Shown here: positions 52,803 to 62,096 of the stretch, piece by piece
Numbering within the stretch: position 1 is the stretch's first letter
How the letters are laid out: each line of letters starts with the position of its first letter
Origin: JBBEBE01 sp040882505
Lineage (GTDB): Bacteria; Bacteroidota; Rhodothermia; Balneolales; Balneolaceae
DNA length: 64,000 nucleotides
Assembly: GCA_040882505.1 (NCBI GenBank)
Contig: JBBEBE010000006.1
Location: 62,001-126,000, forward strand
Reading direction: 5' to 3'
Notes under the pieces: generated by a model
What the model was told of the DNA's origin: nothing
What the model saw: only the letters and a program-made list of their open reading frames with translations
The model's database searches: none
Made by a program: the position numbers and the translations under genes

Positions 52803-53517
52803 GGCTTCGGGTATGACCGGATGCGTCCCGGGTCCAATAGGTCGCCAGGAGCCGCCATGGAAAATGCGATTCCACCTGCCAGTCCTGCGGCAGGGCGAGT
52901 TGCAACTCCTCCGGGCGAAAGCTTCGTCGAATGGATGTGAGTCCGTCTTCGACAATAAACGAGTGGCGGAAGAGCAGGGGGGCGAGGGATCCAAAGAGAA
53001 CGTATCCTGCCCGGCTTCTCTGAATGTCATTGAACAGAACCGTCCCGGTGGTCAGTTTCTCGGCTTCCAAGCAGAGCGCGTGTAGCTCGGAATCCTCTAA
53101 ATGGTGGAGAAGGTGATTGGAGATGACCACGTCGAAGGTCTCTTCTTTCTGGACAAGATCGCCTGCTATGCCCTGAAGAAACCGGACATTCTCCGGTCGG
53201 GGTTGGGTTCGTGAGTACTGGAGCGCCCTCGGGTCCGGGTCAACCCCGGTGATGTGGACATCGATGGATGAGCGGACGGCCCATTCGGAGATGTTTCGGC
53301 AGAGATCGCCACCACCACAGCCGATATCGAGGATTCTCAACGGCCGGTCGGTCCGTGCGAGCGGAAGAATGCGTTTGTGAAAAAGAGCCTTCCAGCCGGT
53401 GAGAAGAAGGTTGAGCCGATGAAACTGGTCGTAGGTGCGAAAGAGGGTCTCCTGATCGCACGAGACGTTGTCCATCTTTTCCGTCAACGCCGTATTTCGG
53501 GATTGCAACGAGATCAC
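52795..53517 (-). CDS. SAM-dependent methyltransferase (SrsB-like context)
   Basis: 240 residues starting with GTG at 53517, which overlaps the type III PKS stop (GTGA) and has a strong AGGGGAGAG ribosome site at about 6 nt. The class I methyltransferase fold is shown by ILDIGCGGGDLCRNI (SAM loop), VDPDPRALQYSR (acidic residue binding ribose) and FDVVISNHLLHHL. The size fits small-molecule O- or C-methyltransferases. From its place between a type III PKS and an FAD hydroxylase, the acceptor is probably the resorcinol or pyrone made by the PKS. A TTG at 53553 opens the frame further but is less likely. Confidence 0.88.
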   Translation of the reverse strand: MISLQSRNTALTEKMDNVSCDQETLFRTYDQFHRLNLLLTGWKALFHKRILPLARTDRPLRILDIGCGGGDLCRNISEWAVRSSIDVHITGVDPDPRALQYSRTQPRPENVRFLQGIAGDLVQKEETFDVVISNHLLHHLEDSELHALCLEAEKLTTGTVLFNDIQRSRAGYVLFGSLAPLLFRHSFIVEDGLTSIRRSFRPEELQLALPQDWQVESHFPWRLLATYWTRDASGHTRSHA

Positions 53518-54626
53518 GAGGCGCTCTCCCCTGCTTGAATGCGTCGCATCCAACCGCTCTCGATGGTGAGCCCCGGACCGAAGGCGAGCGCGAGAAGATT
53601 GCCTCGCGGGGGAGCTGAATCGTCGGCAAGCATCTCTTTCAATACGAGAAGGGTGGTTACGCTACTCATGTTTCCGTACTGCTTGAGCACCGATCGTGAG
53701 TAGCCGAGCCGGTCCGGACCCAGCTCGAGCTCCTTCTCCATTCGATCCAGAATTCGTCGTCCACCCGGATGGACCGCCCACAGGTCGATCTCGTCCATTT
53801 CGAGATCGAACCGGTTGAACAAGGGAGCCAAAAACGGGGAGAGGTTCTCGGACAGCAGGTCCGGAATATAGGTCGAAAGCACCATCCGGAAACCGGTATC
53901 CCCGATGGTCCAGGCCATCTCATTGGCTCCCTTCTTCGTGAGAATGGACGCAAAATCATTCAGTTTCAACACGGTGCCGGCGTCCGGTTTGGCTGCGGTC
54001 ACGATCGCTCCGGCCGATCCATCCGCGAAGACAGAGGAGGAGATCAGATCGTCCGTATCGGTTCCGCCCTGAAAGTGCAGCGTGCAGAGCTCGGTGGAGA
54101 CCACCATCACGGTGGCTTTGGGGTCTCCGGCACAGATCCGGGAGGCCATCTTGAGCCCGCTAATGGAGGCGTAGCACCCCATGAATCCGAGGTGGTAGCG
54201 TTCGGTCACCGCGGGGAGCCCCAATCCTTTGATCAGATCGTAATCCGGACCTGGTGCGTAAAAGCCGGTGCAGGAGATGGTGATCAGGTGCGTGATGGCG
54301 TCTGGATCCAGCCCGCTCTGATCCAGAAGGGCGTGCCCGGTGTTCAAAAACAGCTTTCGAGCGTTCTCTTCGTAGATCCGGTTCCGTTCACCAGTTGTGG
54401 GTGTTTGCGTTCCGTTCGCGGAGTAGAGGTCCTCTTCCCGGGAAGAGAGAAAGTTCCCGAGAACGGAGTAGCGGGATTCGATTCCGGAATGGGCATAGAT
54501 TCGGTGAAGGATTCGTCGCTCCAGATCCGTTGTCGCAACCCGCTGCTGCATCTCTTCACGGATCTCCTCCTGCCGGTAGCGATGTTCGGGATGGGTGTTG
54601 GCAATATGTGTGATGTAACCGGCCAT
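53514..54626 (-). CDS. Type III polyketide synthase (chalcone/alkylresorcinol synthase family)
   Basis: 370 residues from the ATG at 54626, just after GGAGG. The catalytic triad of the family is present: Cys151 in GFMGCYAS, His286 in WAVHPGG and Asn319 in YGNMSS. The motif ISCTGFYAPGPDYDLI is also typical. Bacterial members condense malonyl-CoA onto fatty acyl or aryl starters, giving alkylresorcinols, alkylpyrones or tetrahydroxynaphthalene. With the following methyltransferase and flavin hydroxylase it matches the srsABC arrangement for methylated phenolic lipids. It is the first gene of the operon, divergent from the acetolactate-synthase-like gene across about 250 bp. Confidence 0.93.
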   Translation of the reverse strand: MAGYITHIANTHPEHRYRQEEIREEMQQRVATTDLERRILHRIYAHSGIESRYSVLGNFLSSREEDLYSANGTQTPTTGERNRIYEENARKLFLNTGHALLDQSGLDPDAITHLITISCTGFYAPGPDYDLIKGLGLPAVTERYHLGFMGCYASISGLKMASRICAGDPKATVMVVSTELCTLHFQGGTDTDDLISSSVFADGSAGAIVTAAKPDAGTVLKLNDFASILTKKGANEMAWTIGDTGFRMVLSTYIPDLLSENLSPFLAPLFNRFDLEMDEIDLWAVHPGGRRILDRMEKELELGPDRLGYSRSVLKQYGNMSSVTTLLVLKEMLADDSAPPRGNLLALAFGPGLTIESGWMRRIQAGESAS

Positions 54627-54878
54627 GGACCTCCGTGAGCGAATGGACTGTTTGAATGCCCAACAAGGCTTCGGCGAGAATTCGTTCACGAGGCGTGGGG
54701 TTTCCGGTGCGCTGTATCCAGCATGCAATATACACCCGACAGCCTGGTTTTCCGTATTGTCCTGTTATGCTAGAATAATCAAGACCTTACAAAATGTACC
54801 TTGAACCGTAAGATGGAACGAAGCCTGGAGTCAGATGGTTTTTTACAACATGGATTATAGCCGGACTGGATTACCCAT

Positions 54879-56519
54879 ATGAAAGCATCGGATCTGTTTG
54901 TAAAAGCCCTTGAAAACGAGGGGGTCGAGTATATTTTTGCTGTTCCCGGAGAGGAGAACCTGGATCTTCTTGACTCACTCAAAAACTCGAGTATACAGTT
55001 AATTGTTACGCGACATGAGCAGGGAGCCGGATTTATGGCCGCAACCTACGGGCGGCTGACCGGTAAACCGGGAGTCTGTCTGGCAACTTTGGGGCCGGGT
55101 GCCACCAACCTGATGACTCCGGGTGCCTATGCCCAATTGGGCGCCATGCCCATGATGATGATTACCGGCCAAAAACCGATTAAAACCAGTAAACAGGCCC
55201 GATTCCAAATTCTGGACGTTGTGGACATGCTGCAGCCGATCACTAAATTTACCAAACAGATTGTGAACGGGAATACCATACCGTCACTGGTCCGCGAGAG
55301 TTTCCGTCTGGCGATGGAGGAGAGGCCGGGCGCGGTGCACCTGGAACTGCCCGAAGATATCGCCCGTGAAGAGACGGACAGTTTTCTTTTCGAGGTAGTG
55401 AGGCATCATCGGCCAGATGCCAATGAAGGGGCGGTTCGGCAGGCCGTTGAGATGATAGAAAATGCGGAAAATCCACTTCTCATGATTGGTGCCGGTGCCA
55501 ATCGAAAGGACACAAGAGACGCATTAACAGAACTTATTGACCGCACGGGCATCTACTTTTTCTGCACCCAAATGGGCAAAGGCGTGATCGATGAACGGCA
55601 TCCCCAGTACCTGGGCACCGCTGCACTCTCCGATCATGACTTTGTTCACCGGGCTATCGAAAAAGCGGATCTGATCCTCAACGTGGGGCACGATACGGTC
55701 GAAAAGCCGCCATTTTATATGAAACCTGGCGGGAAAAAAGTGATTCATCTGAATTTCTCCCCTGCCGAGGTGGATGCTGTCTATTTTCCGCAACTCAATT
55801 TGGTGGGGGATATACAGACCTCTGTTCAACATATCTGCAGCCATATCCGTGAGGATACGAATTGTGACTCCAGTTTTTTCCGGCAGATCAAGAAAGATGT
55901 CGACACGCATCTGAGCAAGTATTTCAAGGACACACGTTTCCCGATGTTGCCTCAGCGACTGGTCAGTATCCTGCGAGATACGCTCGCCGACGAGGATATC
56001 ATTACACTCGATAACGGGATGTATAAAATCTGGTTTGCCCGGAACTACAAGTGTTATGCCCCCAATACTCTGTTGCTGGATAATGCGCTTGCAACCATGG
56101 GAGCCGGCCTGCCCTCGGCACTGCTTGCAAAGCTGATCCATCCCGACAAAAAAGTTGTGGCCGTCTGCGGAGACGGTGGATTTATGATGAACTCACAGGA
56201 ACTCGAGACGGCCGTTCGTAACAACTTGGATATTGTGGTGATCATTGTAAACGACAGCACCTACGGGATGATCAAATGGAAGCAGGAGGATATGGGGTTC
56301 GATTCATTCGGTCTCGATTTCAATAATCCCGATTTCGTAAGCTATGCCAGAAGTTACGGAGCTTCTGGATACCGGCCCGAGAGTGACAAGGAATTTCAGG
56401 AGACACTCGGTACCTGTTTGAACTCCAAAGGAGTCCATCTGATCGATTTACAGATTGACTACTCACTGAATCACTCCATTTTGAATGTCCTGATCAAAGA
56501 GAAAGCACAAGCCTTATAA
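54879..56519 (+). CDS. Acetolactate-synthase-like thiamine-diphosphate enzyme
   Basis: 546 residues with the three-domain TPP-enzyme layout. The N-terminal Pyr domain has FAVPGEENLDLLD and RHEQGAGFMAATYGRLTG (catalytic Glu and substrate loop); the central domain follows; the C-terminal PP domain has the TPP motif GDGGFMMNSQELETAVRNN (GDG...NN) and ends in IVNDSTYGMIKW. It is nearest to catabolic or orphan acetolactate synthase large subunits; no small regulatory subunit gene is adjacent. The aldehyde dehydrogenase gene starts 10 bp after its stop, so the two are cotranscribed. A different decarboxylase or ligase activity on another 2-ketoacid is possible. Confidence 0.85.
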   Translation: MKASDLFVKALENEGVEYIFAVPGEENLDLLDSLKNSSIQLIVTRHEQGAGFMAATYGRLTGKPGVCLATLGPGATNLMTPGAYAQLGAMPMMMITGQKPIKTSKQARFQILDVVDMLQPITKFTKQIVNGNTIPSLVRESFRLAMEERPGAVHLELPEDIAREETDSFLFEVVRHHRPDANEGAVRQAVEMIENAENPLLMIGAGANRKDTRDALTELIDRTGIYFFCTQMGKGVIDERHPQYLGTAALSDHDFVHRAIEKADLILNVGHDTVEKPPFYMKPGGKKVIHLNFSPAEVDAVYFPQLNLVGDIQTSVQHICSHIREDTNCDSSFFRQIKKDVDTHLSKYFKDTRFPMLPQRLVSILRDTLADEDIITLDNGMYKIWFARNYKCYAPNTLLLDNALATMGAGLPSALLAKLIHPDKKVVAVCGDGGFMMNSQELETAVRNNLDIVVIIVNDSTYGMIKWKQEDMGFDSFGLDFNNPDFVSYARSYGASGYRPESDKEFQETLGTCLNSKGVHLIDLQIDYSLNHSILNVLIKEKAQAL

Positions 56520-56529
56520 ATCCATTCCC

Positions 56530-57915
56530 ATGTTGGAAATAGTATCCCCGTACGACCTGAGTCTGATAAAAAAACTACCCATACAGTCTGGCGACGATGT
56601 GGAAAAAGCGCTAAAAACGGCCTATTCGCTGTTCCAGGATCCGTCCAGCTGGATAAAGCCGCACAGGCGAATCGCTATATTGGAAAAAGCTGCCGAACTA
56701 GTGGAAAGCCGGGTCGAGGAGTTGACGAGAACCGCAGCCGCTGAAGGTGGTAAACCGTATCGTGACTCCAGGGTCGAAGTTCTGCGTGCCGTCAGCGGTA
56801 TCAAAGTGGCAGCAGCGGAAATCGCACAACTCAAAGGGGAGCAGGTCCCGATGGGTCTCACCGAGGCCTCTGAAAACAGGATTGCATTCACGACACGGGA
56901 ACCAATTGGGGTTGTCGCGGCTGTAAGCGCCTTCAATCACCCGCTTAATCTGATTGTTCACCAGGTCGTAACAGCCTTTGCTGCAGGATGTCCGGTGATT
57001 GTGAAACCGGCGCGTACGACTCCGTTGTCGTGTCTGGCGCTGGTCGATATCCTGAAAGAAGCCGACTGTCCTGACGGCTGGATTCAACCATTGATCTGTT
57101 CCAATGAGGACACCGAGAAACTGGTGACCGACAAGCGAATCAACTTTCTTACGTTTATTGGTTCAGCCAAAGTGGGATGGTACCTGCGGTCGAAACTGGC
57201 ACCCGGAACACGCTGCGCTCTCGAACACGGCGGTTCGGCACCTGTCATCGTTGAGGGTGATGCGGATGTTGATACCCTGTTGCCGCTTCTGGCAAAAGGC
57301 GGGTTCTACCATGCCGGTCAGGTGTGTGTTTCGGTTCAGCGGATTTTCGCCCAAGAAGAGATCGCAGTTGATCTTGCCGGAAAACTTGCCCGATTGGCCG
57401 AAGAATTGACCGTGGGGAACCCGCTCGATGAGACCACCGACGTTGGCCCGTTAATCACGCCCGGAGAGGTGGATCGGGTAGAAGAGTGGGTCCATGAAGC
57501 GGTTGAGCAGGGGGCCGAACTGATTTGCGGGGGCAAACGGATTTCAGACACCTGTTTTGAACCGACGGTGTTGTTGAATCCGCCGAGAGACGCACGCGTC
57601 TCCAGGCAGGAGATCTTCGGCCCGGTGGTCTGTGTCTACTCCTTTACGGACAGGGACAGAGCGATTGATCAGGCCAACGAATTGGATCTCCATTTCCAGG
57701 CATCTGTGTTCACGAAAGATCTCGATCGTGCATTGGATTCCGTAAAAAGGCTAAACGCGACGGCCGTGATGGTGAACGACCATACCGCTTTCCGGGCAGA
57801 CTGGATGCCCTTTGGTGGCAGGGACGAATCCGGCATTGGCTTGGGAGGGATTTCTCACTCCATGCGCGATATGACCCGAGAGAAATTGATGGTGATCAAG
57901 AGTAGTGTGTTGTAA
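56530..57915 (+). CDS. NAD(P)-dependent aldehyde dehydrogenase
   Basis: 461 residues of the ALDH superfamily. Cofactor and active-site motifs are FNHPLNLIVHQV, VIVKPARTTPLS (the KPA lysine), the catalytic Glu in LEHGGSAPVIV, the nucleophile Cys in HAGQVCVSVQR, and EIFGPVVCVYSF. It is slightly shorter than the 480-500 usual for the family. It is cotranscribed with an acetolactate-synthase-like enzyme, which could produce or consume its aldehyde. Substrate not predictable. After its stop there are 114 bp before the next gene. Confidence 0.9.
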   Translation: MLEIVSPYDLSLIKKLPIQSGDDVEKALKTAYSLFQDPSSWIKPHRRIAILEKAAELVESRVEELTRTAAAEGGKPYRDSRVEVLRAVSGIKVAAAEIAQLKGEQVPMGLTEASENRIAFTTREPIGVVAAVSAFNHPLNLIVHQVVTAFAAGCPVIVKPARTTPLSCLALVDILKEADCPDGWIQPLICSNEDTEKLVTDKRINFLTFIGSAKVGWYLRSKLAPGTRCALEHGGSAPVIVEGDADVDTLLPLLAKGGFYHAGQVCVSVQRIFAQEEIAVDLAGKLARLAEELTVGNPLDETTDVGPLITPGEVDRVEEWVHEAVEQGAELICGGKRISDTCFEPTVLLNPPRDARVSRQEIFGPVVCVYSFTDRDRAIDQANELDLHFQASVFTKDLDRALDSVKRLNATAVMVNDHTAFRADWMPFGGRDESGIGLGGISHSMRDMTREKLMVIKSSVL

Positions 57916-58029
57916 TGGTTTGACCGTTCAGCTTCACCGGATGTCGGAAACAAACGGCCACCGGAGGCGTTAATGGTACGATGACCTTGAATCAGGACCG
58001 TCATGGATTGGAATCAATCAAATATCGCT

Positions 58030-59067
58030 ATGAAGCATTCAGTACCGGGTTTTCTGTATTTCGTTTGTTTATCGGTCATTCTGGGGGTAGTCGTTACCGG
58101 GTGCTCCGACAGCGTGGATAGTAGCAGCAGCGGGGAGATCGATCTCTATCTGCTCGATGCGCGAACCGAGCTACCCTCGAAAGTACGGCTCTTTTTACAG
58201 GTGGATGTGAGTGAACTGGATCACCTCTCGGTACTGGACGAACCTGAATTCGAGATTTACGAGAATAGTGCTCGTATTTCTGAGCTGGAGTCGAGGGCAC
58301 AGGTACGTAAAGAGCCGGGAGAGTTTCTCTACAGTTCACTTCTACTGTTGGATCTGAGCGGCAGTATTCTCAACAACCAAGATCTTCCGCCTCTAAAAGC
58401 CGCCGCCGCATCGTTTGCCGAGAGAGCTCTTCCGCCAGAGGGGGACGGGCTGCACGGCACCCGAGAGATGGCTGTCTACTGGTTCGACGGGGCGGGGGAG
58501 ATCCATCAGCTCATTTCGTTTACCAGTGATCGGGAGCGTGTACTCGGGGCGATCGAATCGATCGATGAATCGATTAGTGACGATATGTCGACCAATCTGA
58601 ATGGCGCGGTCGTGGCAGGTTTGGCCAGGATTGAGACCCGTTTGCAGCAGGTGGCCACGGATTCGGCCACGGCTACCGCCGGTTCGGTGGTGATCTTTAC
58701 CGACGGTACGGATCAGGCAGCGAGGGTCAGCGAATCGGAAGCACTGGAGGCGGTTCGGACAGCTGACAGGGATAAGGCGATCTTCACGATTGGTTTGGGT
58801 GGTGAGATCGACGAGGATGTTCTCTCACAGTTCGGGAAGAACGGCTTCGAGATGGCCTCGGACAGTCTGGAGCTCGAGGATTCGTTTCTGGCGATTGCCG
58901 ACCGTTTGGAGCGGGAGGCTGGTTCCTACTATGTGTTGGAGTACTGTTCGCCGAAACGCGCAGGCAGCCATTCGCTGCGCCTGGTGGCCATGTATGACGA
59001 GCTCCATGGGAGCTTGAGTACCAACTTCTCTGCCGAAGGGTTTACCGGGGGGTGTTCGATCGACTGA
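58030..59067 (+). CDS. von Willebrand factor A-domain lipoprotein
   Basis: 345 residues from the ATG at 58030. The leader FLYFVCLSVILGVVVTGCSDS ends in a lipobox. After about 90 residues comes a VWA domain with a MIDAS-type site: LLLLDLSGSILNN (DxSxS) at its first strand, DDMSTNLNGAVVAGL (conserved Thr region) and VVIFTDGTDQAARV (DG). Such domains bind proteins through a metal ion. The C-terminus has SYYVLEYCSPKRAGSHSLRL, a short beta segment. It is probably an envelope binding or scaffold protein. No partner AAA+ (MoxR) gene is adjacent. Function unknown. Confidence 0.82.
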   Translation: MKHSVPGFLYFVCLSVILGVVVTGCSDSVDSSSSGEIDLYLLDARTELPSKVRLFLQVDVSELDHLSVLDEPEFEIYENSARISELESRAQVRKEPGEFLYSSLLLLDLSGSILNNQDLPPLKAAAASFAERALPPEGDGLHGTREMAVYWFDGAGEIHQLISFTSDRERVLGAIESIDESISDDMSTNLNGAVVAGLARIETRLQQVATDSATATAGSVVIFTDGTDQAARVSESEALEAVRTADRDKAIFTIGLGGEIDEDVLSQFGKNGFEMASDSLELEDSFLAIADRLEREAGSYYVLEYCSPKRAGSHSLRLVAMYDELHGSLSTNFSAEGFTGGCSID

Positions 59068-59125
59068 GAGGAATCTGATCATTTGAGTACATTCAGGCTC
59101 AGGACGAAGCCGGATTGTCAACAGA

Positions 59126-61570
59126 TTGAACACCTTGAATCCAAAGAACGCACATCAAACCCCTACCTCTAGGATCCTCTTCCTTCCATGGATCCTGCTC
59201 CTCTGCGTGGATGTAGCAATGGCGAACCCGCAGCAGGCACCATCGACCTTGCCGGGAACGCAACCGCTCATTTGGCCGGAGACCCAAGATGCAGACATGG
59301 CCGACAGGCTCATGGACGGTGCCCACCATTTTGTGGATCGCCAGATCGAAACGGCCATTACGCGCCGCCAGCGTCATTGGAACCCCGATATCTCAAATGG
59401 CCCCTCCGCCTACGAGGCGTCCATCGAATCCAATCGAGACGCATTCCGGACGTTGATCGGCGTCGTGGATGAACGGGCCGAACCGCTCATGCAGCGGATC
59501 GGAGACGAGTACAACCCGGCCGAGGTGGCGTCGACGGAGACCTACCGGGTCTATCAGGTCCGCTGGAAGGTGCTCTCGACACCGGGCACGGGCGGTGGCG
59601 TATGGGGCGAGGGCTTGTTGGTGGAGCCACGGGGCGAAACGGTCGGGCACGCCGTTGTGCTACCCGATGCCGATCAGACCCCCGAGCAGATGATTGGCCT
59701 GGCTGAGGGCCTCTCCCCTGAGTCGCGAACCGCACGCCGATTGGCCGAAACGGGCTATACCCTTGTGATCCCAACCTTGATCAACCGCCAGCAACTCGAT
59801 GCCTCTCTTTTGGAACTCGGGCCCGAGGCGACGCGACGACTGGACCGCCAGGATCAGACCTACCGTGAGTGGCTCTACCGGCAGGCCTATCACATGGGCC
59901 GGCACGTGATTGGCTATGAGGTGCAGAAGGTGCTGGCGGCTGTCGACTGGCTCCAGAAGCGCGGCGGCCCTGAAGCAAGCATCGGCGTGACGGGTTATGG
60001 CGAGGGCGGGCTCATCGCCTTTTATGCGGCCGCCGCCGATCCGGCGATTGACGCTGTTTTGGTGAGCGGCTATTTCGACTCGCGCGAGGATACATGGACC
60101 GAGCCGGTCTATCGCAATGGTTGGGGGCTTTTGGAACGCTTTGGCGATGCAGAAATCGCCTCTCTCATCGCTCCGCGCGGTCTGGTCGTCGAGCACAGCC
60201 CCGTTACCGAGATCACCGGTCATAAGGGGGTGATTCGCACCAGCCCATTCGAGAGGGTTCGCGCCGAGTTCAGGCGAATCGACTCGTTTGTATCCAGCGA
60301 CGTCCAACCGCGAACATTGGTGCATGGAGCAAGCGGCGAGCCGGTCGGTCCGGGCTCGACCAACGCGCTGCGGGCCTTTTCCGGGTTGCTCACCGGCCAT
60401 GCGGGCCGTCTCGACCTTGACTCGAATCGGGCGAGCGAATTACTGGTTGACCGGCGCGAGACCTTTGACCCCGACGAGAGGCACCTTCGACAGGTCCTGC
60501 AGATCCACTCCCATGTTCAGATGCTCGTTCGCAACTCCGTTCACGTGCGGGACGCCTACTTCGGTCACTCCGTCCTTCCGGAGCTGGACGATTTGAGTTG
60601 GTCGACCCAGCCGGTGCACGAGACGCTGGATCCGGAGACGTTCATCGAAGAGTGCCGGCGCTACCGGGATGAATTCGACCAAAATGTTCAGGGCCGATTC
60701 GATGAGCCGCTCCTACCGGCCAATCCCCGAACTCGTCTCACATACGAAGAGGAGGGGTGGGTCGGCTATGACGTGGTTCTGGACGTGTTTGGGGATCTGG
60801 ACGCTTGGGGTGTGCTGATGCTGCCTCGCGACCTGAAACCGAATGAGATGCGTCCGGTCGTGGTGGTCCAGCACGGACGCAACAGCGTGCCTGAATATCT
60901 GATTGCGGAAGATCGCCCCGCCTATGGCAGAACGCCTGTGAAACTGGTCGAGAGAGGGTTCATCGTCTTTGTGCCACACAACCTCTACCGAAACGAATTC
61001 CGCTACCGGCCGCTCAATCGAAAGGCCAACACGGTGAAAGCGACGCTCTACTCCTTTTTGGTTCACCAGCACGATCAGATTCTGCGCTGGCTCAACGAAC
61101 AGGCGTTTGTCGATGGGGAGCGGATCGGATTTTACGGTCTGAGTTTCGGCGGCGAGACGGCTCTGCGTGTACCGTCCATCTTGGAGGGCTATGCGCTGTC
61201 GATCAGTTCGGGGTATTTCAATCAGTGGGCGCGCAAGGTTGCCGGCACGGAATCTCCCTTCAGCTACCTCTTCACCGACGAGTGGGAGGTTCCGGTCTTC
61301 AACGCAGGGCATACCTTTGACCATGCGGAGCTGGCGTACCTGATGGCTCCACGGCCGTTTATGGTTGAACGCGGTCATTACGATCACGTGGCCGAGGACA
61401 GCTGGGTTGCTCACGAGTATGCCCGGGTCCGCCGCCTCTATGCACTGCTCGGTCTCGCCGACCGTACGGAAATCGAATTCTTCCAGGGCGGCCACAGCAT
61501 GCGCCTTGAAGGCGCCTTGGACTTTCTCCACAACCATCTGGATTGGCCGACTCCGGACGAATCGCCCTGA
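59126..61570 (+). CDS. Exported tandem alpha/beta hydrolase, first domain lacking the nucleophile
   Basis: 814 residues starting with TTG at 59126. The signal peptide ILFLPWILLLCVDVAMA needs this or a nearby alternative start, because the first in-frame ATG (59219) would remove it. Two hydrolase domains are present. Domain 1 (about 160-390) has VTGYGEGGLIAFY where the nucleophile elbow should be GxSxG, so Ser is replaced by Gly. Domain 2 (about 570-810) has an intact elbow FYGLSFGGETAL, an oxyanion region VVQHGRNSVPEYL and a late His in FQGGHSMRL. The second domain resembles dienelactone hydrolase/acetylxylan esterase types. The substrate is unknown; an ester on a polysaccharide is plausible. 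Confidence 0.83.
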   Translation: MNTLNPKNAHQTPTSRILFLPWILLLCVDVAMANPQQAPSTLPGTQPLIWPETQDADMADRLMDGAHHFVDRQIETAITRRQRHWNPDISNGPSAYEASIESNRDAFRTLIGVVDERAEPLMQRIGDEYNPAEVASTETYRVYQVRWKVLSTPGTGGGVWGEGLLVEPRGETVGHAVVLPDADQTPEQMIGLAEGLSPESRTARRLAETGYTLVIPTLINRQQLDASLLELGPEATRRLDRQDQTYREWLYRQAYHMGRHVIGYEVQKVLAAVDWLQKRGGPEASIGVTGYGEGGLIAFYAAAADPAIDAVLVSGYFDSREDTWTEPVYRNGWGLLERFGDAEIASLIAPRGLVVEHSPVTEITGHKGVIRTSPFERVRAEFRRIDSFVSSDVQPRTLVHGASGEPVGPGSTNALRAFSGLLTGHAGRLDLDSNRASELLVDRRETFDPDERHLRQVLQIHSHVQMLVRNSVHVRDAYFGHSVLPELDDLSWSTQPVHETLDPETFIEECRRYRDEFDQNVQGRFDEPLLPANPRTRLTYEEEGWVGYDVVLDVFGDLDAWGVLMLPRDLKPNEMRPVVVVQHGRNSVPEYLIAEDRPAYGRTPVKLVERGFIVFVPHNLYRNEFRYRPLNRKANTVKATLYSFLVHQHDQILRWLNEQAFVDGERIGFYGLSFGGETALRVPSILEGYALSISSGYFNQWARKVAGTESPFSYLFTDEWEVPVFNAGHTFDHAELAYLMAPRPFMVERGHYDHVAEDSWVAHEYARVRRLYALLGLADRTEIEFFQGGHSMRLEGALDFLHNHLDWPTPDESP

Positions 61571-61646
61571 CGTTGTTGGCTGTCATCCACTTTTACATTA
61601 AAGCATGCCATTATCGTTCAATGGATAAGTGGATTAAGGGGCAAGC

Positions 61647-62096
61647 TTATTCATCCGAATCCAATTCAATCTTCACATCTTCCTGTATCAACTCTGTAAG
61701 ATTGATCGGAGGAATAATGTAATCTCTGAATGGAGTCTCTTTCGTTTTCTCATGGAGAATGCCACGAGTCGTCCCAACAGTAATTACTGCCATATGTGAT
61801 GCAAAGCCTTTCGGAATGACAAGTGATTCACCTTTATTATCCAGTAGAGAATCCCACGCTTCATCTTGTAGTTGAAAACTGCAGGTAGCCGAGATTACCA
61901 GAAATGGTTTCTCATTCTGCTCAAACTGAAACTTCACTATGGCTCCCAGAACCTTTTTCTCCTTCTCGTGACCAAAGTTGATGAATGTCCCCATCCTTAC
62001 TTTTTCGCCGTCTGTATAGCTGTCCTCAAGTGTGGCGAATTCATTGGTGGAGATATCAACCAATTGGAAGCTAAGGGCAAGTTCTTCTCTCTTCAT
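61647..62096 (-). CDS. SecB-like small protein, candidate chaperone of a toxin-antitoxin module
   Basis: 149 residues, about the length of SecB. The pattern is that of the SecB-like fold seen in some toxin-antitoxin-chaperone operons: a beta strand with VGAIVKFQFEQNEKPFLVISATCSF (here LGAIVKFQFEQNEKPFLVIS), then IPKGFASHMAVITVGTTRGILH, and NLTELIQEDVKIEL at the C-terminus (SecB has a comparable late acidic helix). I place it in this group by pattern memory only. It starts with an ATGA overlap with the HTH gene, so they are coupled. It is A+T-rich compared with the rest of the window. If it is not SecB-like, its function is unknown. Confidence 0.5.
   Translation of the reverse strand: MKREELALSFQLVDISTNEFATLEDSYTDGEKVRMGTFINFGHEKEKKVLGAIVKFQFEQNEKPFLVISATCSFQLQDEAWDSLLDNKGESLVIPKGFASHMAVITVGTTRGILHEKTKETPFRDYIIPPINLTELIQEDVKIELDSDE

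Noticed and set aside
51651..53030. A 76-residue extension of the flavin monooxygenase
   Set aside because: It runs through the methyltransferase gene in another frame and precedes the FAD-binding strand with low-complexity sequence; the ATG at 52802 fits the family.
61585..61634. 8-bp inverted repeat (ATCCACTT / AAGTGGAT) as a terminator
   Set aside because: The loop is 34 nt, the arms cannot be extended and there is no T-run, so it is likely chance.
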